Origin: JAYZDP01 sp036337765 | Lineage (GTDB): Bacteria > Acidobacteriota > Thermoanaerobaculia > Multivoradales > Multivoraceae | Reading direction: 5' to 3' | NCBI GenBank assembly: GCA_036337765.1 | Contig: JAYZDP010000050.1 | Coordinates: 1-52,457 of the forward strand | DNA: 52,457 nucleotides | Shown: piece after piece, positions 46,726 through 52,457 of the stretch | How positions within the stretch are numbered: position 1 is the first letter of the stretch | Layout: every line of letters begins with the position of its first letter | Notes under the pieces: model-generated | What the model was told of the DNA's origin: nothing | What the model saw: only the letters and a program-made list of their open reading frames with translations | Database searches by the model: none | Program-made: the position numbers and the translations under genes

Positions 46726-47301
46726 ATGGCGCTGGAAAAAGACGAAGAGCTCATCGCCGCCGTTCTCGCAGGCCAGGTCGAGAAGTACGAGGTCCTCGTC
46801 AAGCGGTATCAAGGACGTGTCGTCAACTATCTCTATCGCCTGCTTCGATCGCTCGACGACGCCCACGATATGGCGCAGGAGGTCTTCCTGCGTGTCTACA
46901 GGGCGTTGGATCGCTACAACCCTGAGTACAGGTTCTCCACCTGGCTCTTTCGAGTGGCGCAGAACGCCGCGATTGATTCGGTTCGCAAGCGACGCATCCA
47001 GACCGTCTCGATGGAGCGGCGCGAGAACCAGGAGGGTGAGTCGTCAAGCTTCGACTTTCCCAGCCACGACCCCAGCCCCTATGGCGACCTGCGTAACACC
47101 GAGCGTGGGTCGGCGATCGGCGACGCCATCGACGGCCTGCCCGCGGAGTACCGCGAGCTTATCCAGCTGCGCCACTTCGGCGAGCTCTCGTATGGCGAGA
47201 TTGCCGATCTCAAGGAGATGCCTCTCGGCACGGTCAAGAACAAGCTGTTTCGTGGCAGACAGATGCTGAAAGAGAAGTTGGCCGACTACCTGACGGACTG
47301 A
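46726..47301 (+). CDS. ECF-type RNA polymerase sigma factor (RpoE-like)
   Basis: Predicted 191 residues from ATG 46726; open frame continues upstream without conserved sequence. Region 2 has YQGRVVNYLYRLL, DDAHDMAQEVFLRVYRAL and FSTWLFRVAQNAAID; region 4 has GLPAEYRELIQLRHFGELSYGEIADL and GTVKNKLFRGRQML. Region 3 is absent, so it is the ECF class. The next gene, a membrane protein six bases on, may be its anti-sigma factor. Confidence 0.9.
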   Translation: MALEKDEELIAAVLAGQVEKYEVLVKRYQGRVVNYLYRLLRSLDDAHDMAQEVFLRVYRALDRYNPEYRFSTWLFRVAQNAAIDSVRKRRIQTVSMERRENQEGESSSFDFPSHDPSPYGDLRNTERGSAIGDAIDGLPAEYRELIQLRHFGELSYGEIADLKEMPLGTVKNKLFRGRQMLKEKLADYLTD

Positions 47302-47307
47302 GCAACG

Positions 47308-47760
47308 ATGACCAGCGAACATCCCATTCAAGCCTCCGAGGCCGAAGAGCCTCTCGAGGCTCTCGACCATCTGCTGGCGCAGGCCCGGGTCGGCGTGCAG
47401 AAGGACTTCTCCCGACGGGTGATGGAGGTCCTGCCGGACGCGCCGTGGGGCCACCGGACCTCGCGTTCGTGGCTGTGGGTCGCCGCCGTTGCGGCCGGGC
47501 TCGTGCTCGGCGCGACACTGCTGCTTGCTGGTGACGTGGGCGGCTCGCCTGCAGGAGCGATCGCCGACCTCTTCGTCACCACCCTCAGCGCCGGGGCTGG
47601 ATTTCTGGCCGCGAGCTGGAGCGGGATCGGCAGTACCGTAGACGCAGCCCTCGGCGGCTCGCTGCGCGCCATCCTCGGCCTCGGCGCCGCGGCGGCGGGC
47701 GCCTATGGCCTGCTCTTCGGGCTCGTCCGCCGACGCCGTCGCGCTGTCGCTCGGCGCTGA
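47308..47760 (+). CDS. Membrane protein, possible anti-sigma factor
   Basis: Predicted 150 residues. A cytoplasmic-looking N-terminus of about 50 residues (LDHLLAQARVGVQKDFSRRV) precedes three hydrophobic segments (WLWVAAVAAGLVLGATLLL; ADLFVTTLSAGAGFLA; ILGLGAAAAGAYGLLFGL), ending in RRRRR. Location right after the sigma factor and the N-terminal pattern suggest an anti-sigma protein, but no HxxxCxxC zinc motif is present. Tentative. Confidence 0.6.
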   Translation: MTSEHPIQASEAEEPLEALDHLLAQARVGVQKDFSRRVMEVLPDAPWGHRTSRSWLWVAAVAAGLVLGATLLLAGDVGGSPAGAIADLFVTTLSAGAGFLAASWSGIGSTVDAALGGSLRAILGLGAAAAGAYGLLFGLVRRRRRAVARR

Positions 47761-47800
47761 CCACACGGCCTCTCGATTCCCCGCGCGGTATCGTCGCCGG

Positions 47801-48721
47801 GTGGTGGAACTGCTTTCGAACGCCCTTCGCCTCGTCGCCCTCGGTGCGACAGTCGTCGTCGCGATCTTGATCGGCAGGGTCGCTGCCCAGTCCGGCGCCC
47901 GGCCGGTGGCCATCCACCTCGAGGAAGGCAGCGTCGCGGGGAGTCAGGTGGTTGCGCTGGGTCGCGATGTGGTGATCGACGGCACTGCCACGGCCGGAGT
48001 CGCGGCCGTGGGTGGCTCGGTACGAGTGAGCGGTTCAGTCGACGGCGATGTCGTCGTGCTCAGCGGTGACGTGGAGCTCGCCGCAGACGTTGAGATCGAC
48101 GGCGACGTCTTCGTGCTGGGCGGCCGTATCGTGGGAGCCGAAGGGTCCAATGTCACCGGGCGCGCGGTCGCCTACCCGACCGCTCCGGGCGCGCTCCTGG
48201 TGCTCGCCGAAGGTCCGGCCCTGGGACTGTCCCCGTTTGCACCCGTCGTTTTGGGCGGCAAGCTGGCGCTGCTGGCAGCCTGGCTCCTCACCCTGGCGGT
48301 GCTGGTGGCGACGGCTGCGCCGGCGGTGCGGGTCACCGCAGAGAGCGTGCGAGCCGAACCGCTGCGCAACTTCTTCGTTGGCATGGTGGCGGTGGCGGCG
48401 CTCTTTCTGACCGGCCTCTTCTTCACGTCCTTTCTCGGTGTTGTGGTGGGAGTGCCGATGGTCGTGCTGCTTGCAGTCGTTGGCCTGATGCTCAAGCTGT
48501 GGGGAATGGTCGCGGTATTCGCGCGTTTCGGCACGGCGTTGCGCCGTCGGTCCGCGCCGCGGGTCGATCTGCTGGGCTCTGCAGCCCTCGCTCTACTGAT
48601 TCTGGGGTTCGTCAAGTTCCTGCCGTGGGTTGGCTCGATCGCGTGGACCGCTGCGACTCTTGTCGGTATCGGGGCGACGATCGCCACCAAGTTCGGCCGC
48701 CAGGAGCCTTGGTTCCAGTAG
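47801..48721 (+). CDS. Membrane protein with bactofilin-like beta repeats
   Basis: Predicted 306 residues from GTG 47801; an adjacent GTG at 47804 is equally possible. One N-terminal helix, then about 100 residues of short strand repeats (RDVVIDGTATAGVAAVGGSV, GSVDGDVVVLSGDVELAADV), the polymer-forming bactofilin-like pattern, then four or so helices ending FGRQEPWFQ. This mixed layout is known from uncharacterised membrane proteins. The TAG stop leads straight into a GGGGG/CCCCC palindrome. Confidence 0.7.
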   Translation: MVELLSNALRLVALGATVVVAILIGRVAAQSGARPVAIHLEEGSVAGSQVVALGRDVVIDGTATAGVAAVGGSVRVSGSVDGDVVVLSGDVELAADVEIDGDVFVLGGRIVGAEGSNVTGRAVAYPTAPGALLVLAEGPALGLSPFAPVVLGGKLALLAAWLLTLAVLVATAAPAVRVTAESVRAEPLRNFFVGMVAVAALFLTGLFFTSFLGVVVGVPMVVLLAVVGLMLKLWGMVAVFARFGTALRRRSAPRVDLLGSAALALLILGFVKFLPWVGSIAWTAATLVGIGATIATKFGRQEPWFQ

Positions 48722-48736
48722 CGGGGGCCGGCCCCC
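48719..48736 (+). terminator. Stop-codon palindrome TAG-C-GGGGGCCGGCCCCC
   Basis: GGGGGCCGGCCCCC (48723-48736) is a perfect 14-base palindrome starting one base after the stop codon. The first nine bases TAGCGGGGG match the left edge of repeat module A. There is no T-run, so termination is uncertain. The rest of the gap (48737-48819) holds nothing I can identify. Confidence 0.4.
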
Positions 48737-48819
48737 TTGCGCCGCCAGGCGTGATCCCGTACTCTGCGGCCGCTTCCTAGGCATCATTCGGCACTCCCTC
48801 CAGGAACCGGGAAATCTCA

Positions 48820-50658
48820 ATGTTCTGCCAGGTTTGTGGCGCGCTCCAGAGCGACGAGGAGGAGTTCTGCGACCGCTGCCACCAGAAGCTCCTGGTTCTG
48901 TCGGGGCCTGAGGCGGACAAGATTCCGCTCGAAGAGAACCCTGAGGAGAGCTTCTCCTTCGACGAGCATCTGCTCGAGCGCATCTCCATCCTCGAGGAAG
49001 TGCTGAAGCGTACCGCGGAAGCGGTGAGAGACATCTTCTCGACCCTGCAGAAGCAGGAAAAGAACATCCTCATCAACCACACCGGCCTCGGGGCGCTCGC
49101 CGACGTGCTCGACTTCCACGGTGTGGTGCCGCGCGAGGAGTGGGGAGAGGAGTGGGAGGGTCGCGCTCAGAAGCAGCTTCTGGCGCTGGAGAAGCGCGAA
49201 CGCTTCGCCGGCTGCAAAGAGAAGATCGCCGGGCTGTACTGCGGCAAGGATCGTGAGCTCTTTGTGCAGCATCTGCGCCAGGCCGACATGCGCTTCCTTT
49301 CGTTCGAACTGGCGGAAGCCGTCACCGCGCTCGAGGCGGCGTTCGCGCTCGATCGCGGCAACTACCAGCTGGCTCACTTCCTCGGCGAGACGTACTTCAA
49401 CGACGGCGAGCCCGGCACCGCTCTCGGGCACTTCGAGTGTGCCCTGGCGCTGAAGCCCGACCATTTCGAGTGCCTGGTCTACAGCGGCGTCATCTACTAC
49501 GAACGCGGCGAGATGCAGCTCGCGGAGGAGCGGTTGGGCACCGCGACGGTCCTGTATCCAGATGCGTTTCTGCCCCTTTTCTGCCTCGGCGCCATTTGGG
49601 CTGGAAAGGGCGATCTCGAAGATGCATCGGAGTGCCTCAAGCGCGCGACCATGATCGACCCGGTGCCGCAGGCCTTCTACTTACTTGGCAACTGCTACTA
49701 CGAGCTTCGCAAGCTGCACCCGGCGATCCAGGCGCTGCGCGAGGCGGTGCGGATCGACCCGTCGTTCGAAGAAGCCCATCACCTTTTGGGCCTGTCGTAC
49801 CTGGATCGCCACTGGAATCGCAAGGCGCTGGCCGCGTTCCGCGAGGCCCAGCACCTGAACCCCAAGAAGATGCGCTACGGCGACCTGGTGGGGTTTTTGT
49901 CTGGCGACTCGTCCAAGCCGCTGCCCCACGTCGAGGGCGAGGCGGCGACGTGGCTCGAGAGTGCGGAAGAGGCACTCGGCCGAGACGAGGGCAGGGAGGC
50001 CCTACGTTGCTATCGCCGGGCGCTCAGCCTGGATCCCGACAACCCGACCGTTCTCATGTCGCACGCGCTCGCCTGCCTGCAGCTCGATCGGCACGAGGAG
50101 AGCGAGGTCACCACCCGCCGCGTGCTCGAGCTGAACCCCGGCGAGATGCTCAAGACCACCGCCTACGCGACGTTGATGGAGGCCCTGCGTGGCGAGGGGC
50201 GGCACCGGGAGGGCAATCAGGTGGGCGCCCGGCTTCTCGACGAGGGGACGACGAGCTTCGCCAAGACCATCGCCTATTACGAGATGGCCTACAACCTCGC
50301 CGAGCTCGAGGAGGAGCTTGACCAGGCGCTCGACTACGCCCGGCTGTCGCTCGAGCACTCACCTGACGAGTTCAAGCAGTTCCCACTCGCGGCGCTCGGC
50401 TGGATTCACTACAAGCGTCAGGAGTACGACAAGGCAGTCGAGTTCCTAAAGCACTCGAGTGAGCTGGGCTTGTCGTCACAGACCCTGAATCAGCTGGGCA
50501 TGGCTCTTCTGGCCTCGGGTGACGAGGCCGAGGCACGGACCGTGCTGTCGCAGGCCCGTACCCTGGACGGCCGACCCGACGCGCTGCACGACAAGATGAT
50601 GGAGTTTCTGCGCGACTCCACGCAGCTGTTCGAAGCGCTCGATCCAAAGACCGAGTAA
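48820..50658 (+). CDS. Zinc-ribbon plus TPR-repeat protein
   Basis: Predicted 612 residues. An N-terminal zinc ribbon uses Cys3, Cys6, Cys17 and Cys20 (FCQVCG and CDRCH). A charged helical stretch follows (about 50-150), then roughly ten TPR motifs to the end, for example YSGVIYYERGEMQLAEERL, AFYLLGNCYYELRKLHPAI and ALGWIHYKRQEYDKAVEF. It should be a cytoplasmic scaffold. The stop overlaps the proS ATG by one base, so it is probably translated together with proS. No specific function can be stated. Confidence 0.8.
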   Translation: MFCQVCGALQSDEEEFCDRCHQKLLVLSGPEADKIPLEENPEESFSFDEHLLERISILEEVLKRTAEAVRDIFSTLQKQEKNILINHTGLGALADVLDFHGVVPREEWGEEWEGRAQKQLLALEKRERFAGCKEKIAGLYCGKDRELFVQHLRQADMRFLSFELAEAVTALEAAFALDRGNYQLAHFLGETYFNDGEPGTALGHFECALALKPDHFECLVYSGVIYYERGEMQLAEERLGTATVLYPDAFLPLFCLGAIWAGKGDLEDASECLKRATMIDPVPQAFYLLGNCYYELRKLHPAIQALREAVRIDPSFEEAHHLLGLSYLDRHWNRKALAAFREAQHLNPKKMRYGDLVGFLSGDSSKPLPHVEGEAATWLESAEEALGRDEGREALRCYRRALSLDPDNPTVLMSHALACLQLDRHEESEVTTRRVLELNPGEMLKTTAYATLMEALRGEGRHREGNQVGARLLDEGTTSFAKTIAYYEMAYNLAELEEELDQALDYARLSLEHSPDEFKQFPLAALGWIHYKRQEYDKAVEFLKHSSELGLSSQTLNQLGMALLASGDEAEARTVLSQARTLDGRPDALHDKMMEFLRDSTQLFEALDPKTE

Positions 50659-52367
50659 TGCGCTGGTCGCGCTACTTTCTCTTCACCACGCGTGAAGTGC
50701 CGGCGGACGCCGATGTCGTCAGCCACCAGCTGATGTCGCGCACCGGCATGATCAAGAAGCTAGCGGCGGGTATCTACATCTACCAGCCGCTCGGTTGGCG
50801 CAGCCTGAAAAAGACGATCGAAATCGTCAGGAGGGAGATGGACGAGGCGGGCGCGATCGAATTGGCCATGCCCTCCATTCAGCCTGCGGTTCTCTGGCAC
50901 GAGACCGGCCGATGGGAGAAGTACGGCAAGGAGCTCTTGCGAATCCAGGATCGTCACGATCGGGAGTTCTGCTTCGGGCCGACACACGAAGAGGTGATCA
51001 CCGATCTGGTGCGCGGCGAGATCAAGAGCTACCGCCAGCTGCCGGTCAACCTCTACCAGATCCAGACCAAGTTCCGAGACGAGATCCGGCCGCGCTTCGG
51101 TCTCATGCGTGGCCGCGAGTTCCTGATGAAGGACGCGTACTCGTTCGATGTCGACCGCGACGGCATGGGCGCGAGCTACGAAGCGATGCGGGACGCCTAT
51201 CAGCGAATCTTCGAGGGCTGCAAGCTCGACTTCACGGTCGTCGAGGCCGACAGCGGCACCATCGGCGGCGAGTACTCCCACGAGTTCATGGTGCTCGCCG
51301 ATACCGGCGAGAGTCAGGTCGTCTCATGCCCGGAGTGCAACTACGCGGCGAACGTCGAGCGCGCGGAGGCGTCATGCGAGCAGGCGGACGACGAGCCCGC
51401 CGCCGAGCGCGAGGAGCTCGCGACTCCAGGTGCCAAGACGATCGACGAGGTCACGGCGCTGCTCGACATCGACGCGGCGAAGCTGGTCAAGACGCTGCTG
51501 TACGAAGCTGATGGCGAAGTCGTGGCGGTTGCCGTGCGCGGCGACCACGAAGTCAACGAGGTCAAGCTGCAGAACCACCTCGCCGCGCTCCAGCTTCACC
51601 TCGCCGGCGATGCCGCGGTGGAGAAGGCGACCGGTGCTCCCGTGGGTTTCGCCGGACCCGTAGGGCTCGCGGACGGGGTCCGCCTCATCTCCGATCGTGC
51701 GATCGAGGGGCTGTGTAACTTCGTGGTCGGCGCGAACCTCGCCGACACCCATCTGGGTGGCGTCAACTGGGGGCGTGACGCACAGCCCGACGCGTTCGTC
51801 GACCTGCGCGTGGTCGCTGGCGGCGATGCTTGCCCGCGGTGCGGGCATGCCCTGCGCGAGACTCGTGGCATCGAGACCGGGCACACCTTCCAGCTCGGTG
51901 CGCTCTACTCGGAACCGATGGGGTGCACCTATACCGACGGGTCCGGCGAGACACACCCGATGCTCATGGGCTGCTACGGCCTGGGGGTCGGTCGGACCCT
52001 GGCGGCGGCGATCGAGCAGAACCACGACGACGACGGCATCATCTGGCCGCTGCCGCTGGCCCCCTTCGAGGTGCTACTCGCCTCGCTCAATGCCAAGGAC
52101 GACGCGGTGCGCGGAGCCTGCGATTCGCTGTATGAGTCGCTGTGCGCTGTGGGCGTCGAGGTGCTCTACGACGATCGCGACGAGCGGCCCGGCGTCAAGT
52201 TCAACGACGCGGATCTGCTCGGGATTCCGGTGCGGATCGTGCTCGGCGGACGTGGCCTGGCCAACGGGCAGGCGGAGCTGTCGCTGCGCCGCGACCGCGA
52301 GAAGCACGACGTGGCTCTCGAGTCGGTCGTCGAAAGAACCACCGAGCTTCTACGAGAGCTTAGCTAA
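50658..52367 (+). CDS. proS: Prolyl-tRNA synthetase (bacterial type with editing domain)
   Basis: Predicted 569 residues, the bacterial length. Motif 2 region TKFRDEIRPRFGLMRGREF and FGPTHEEVITDLVR form the class II active site; the editing insertion lies at about 230-390; motif 3 is GLGVGRTLAAAIEQNHDDDG; the anticodon-binding domain ends GGRGLANGQAELSLRRD. Charges tRNA-Pro and clears Ala mischarging. The gene ends with LS and TAA inside a 14-base palindrome. Confidence 0.96.
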   Translation: MRWSRYFLFTTREVPADADVVSHQLMSRTGMIKKLAAGIYIYQPLGWRSLKKTIEIVRREMDEAGAIELAMPSIQPAVLWHETGRWEKYGKELLRIQDRHDREFCFGPTHEEVITDLVRGEIKSYRQLPVNLYQIQTKFRDEIRPRFGLMRGREFLMKDAYSFDVDRDGMGASYEAMRDAYQRIFEGCKLDFTVVEADSGTIGGEYSHEFMVLADTGESQVVSCPECNYAANVERAEASCEQADDEPAAEREELATPGAKTIDEVTALLDIDAAKLVKTLLYEADGEVVAVAVRGDHEVNEVKLQNHLAALQLHLAGDAAVEKATGAPVGFAGPVGLADGVRLISDRAIEGLCNFVVGANLADTHLGGVNWGRDAQPDAFVDLRVVAGGDACPRCGHALRETRGIETGHTFQLGALYSEPMGCTYTDGSGETHPMLMGCYGLGVGRTLAAAIEQNHDDDGIIWPLPLAPFEVLLASLNAKDDAVRGACDSLYESLCAVGVEVLYDDRDERPGVKFNDADLLGIPVRIVLGGRGLANGQAELSLRRDREKHDVALESVVERTTELLRELS

Positions 52368-52370
52368 GCT
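52357..52370. repeat. Perfect palindrome at the proS stop
   Basis: AGCTTAGCTAAGCT is identical on both strands and includes the proS stop TAA (52365-52367). It has no loop, so it would serve as a protein-binding site rather than a stable hairpin, or it is chance. Confidence 0.4.
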
Positions 52371-52380
52371 GGCCGGTCCG

Positions 52381-52457
52381 TTCCGGGCCTGCGCGGCGAG
52401 CGCCCCCGGAGGGAAGGAATGGTAGCGGGGCCGCGGTATGAGCGCGCTACCGCCTCG
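52381..52457 (-). repeat. Stop-codon-linked two-module repeat, copy R6 (cut by window edge)
   Basis: Read on the minus strand, module B (about 52414-52382) is TCCCTCCGGGG, GCGCTCGCCGCGCAGG, CCCGGA, in the short form. To its right, 52423-52457 is the closing arm of module A (on the plus strand TAGCGGGGCCGCGGTATGAGCGCGC), after which the window ends. By the pattern of the other copies the next gene to the right should be on the minus strand and end with TAG at the outer edge of A. The proS stop is not part of this copy. Confidence 0.75.

Overview
The window is GC-rich, densely packed chromosomal DNA from a diderm (Gram-negative-type) bacterium. It encodes type IV pilus genes with an outer-membrane secretin, LolA, lipoproteins with lipoboxes and a complete System I cytochrome c maturation (ccm) operon. 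Housekeeping genes, many GTG/TTG starts, very short or overlapping gene junctions, TPR proteins and Big/DUF4215-type surface lipoproteins suggest an uncultured Acidobacteriota (Thermoanaerobaculia-like) or a neighbouring deep lineage. That placement is an inference from gene content; no rRNA or tRNA is visible. No gap between genes exceeds 300 bases.

Layout. 1-1109 (+): end of an FmdB-type zinc ribbon gene and an XdhC/CoxI protein. 1106-6739 (-): pilT-pilC-pilS-pilR, the twitching ATPase, the platform protein and the two-component system. 6804-7394 (-): a lipoprotein. 7502-10785 (+): tmk-holB, a SurA-like/DsbA-like secreted protein and an iodotyrosine-deiodinase-like nitroreductase. 10891-13775 (-): an MMPL/RND exporter and a TPR protein. 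13825-16035 (+): manC-trmB-SRPBCC. 16013-17953 (-): a LON-domain protein and an HD phosphohydrolase. 18028-19632: a TPR protein (+), folK and a FYDLN zinc-ribbon protein (-). 19748-27329 (+): lolA-tgt-yajC-secD-secF-rel. 27498-34552 (+): pilMNOPQ plus two lipoproteins, ending in a clear terminator. 34629-39452 (+): a Big-domain lipoprotein, a TPR protein, accB-accC-thiE-aroK and a phosphoesterase. 39459-46445 (-): ccmABCDEFGHI, including a 41-codon ccmD. 46509-48721 (+): a small membrane protein, an ECF sigma factor, a membrane protein and a bactofilin-like membrane protein. 48820-52367 (+): a zinc-ribbon/TPR protein and proS.

Most striking observation. An intergenic repeat family is present in at least six copies (near 4260-4394, 17224-17297, 20450-20564, 24802-24937, 36097-36175 and 52381-52457). 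A full copy has two parts. Module A is a long inverted repeat starting TAGCGGGGGTCGCGG and closing CCGCGACCCCCGCTA. Module B is a second GC-rich stem-loop containing TTGTCCCTCCGGGG. In all five copies where the outer edge of A lies in the window, the first TAG is exactly the stop codon of the upstream gene (pilC, the LON-domain gene, lolA, secF, accB). In each of these the element lies between two co-directional genes, and where B is present it faces the start of the next one. Arm changes that preserve pairing, variable loops and a fixed orientation suggest a structured intercistronic RNA, or a mobile element with stop-codon-linked insertion. I do not recognise it as a described family.

The genes fit a motile, respiring bacterium. 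The two pil clusters give retraction, alignment and outer-membrane export functions, but the pilin and PilB are not in the window. The ccm operon serves periplasmic c-type cytochromes. SecDF-YajC, LolA, the DsbA-like protein and MMPL cover envelope export. Rel, PilS/PilR and the sigma-factor operon are the regulators seen here.
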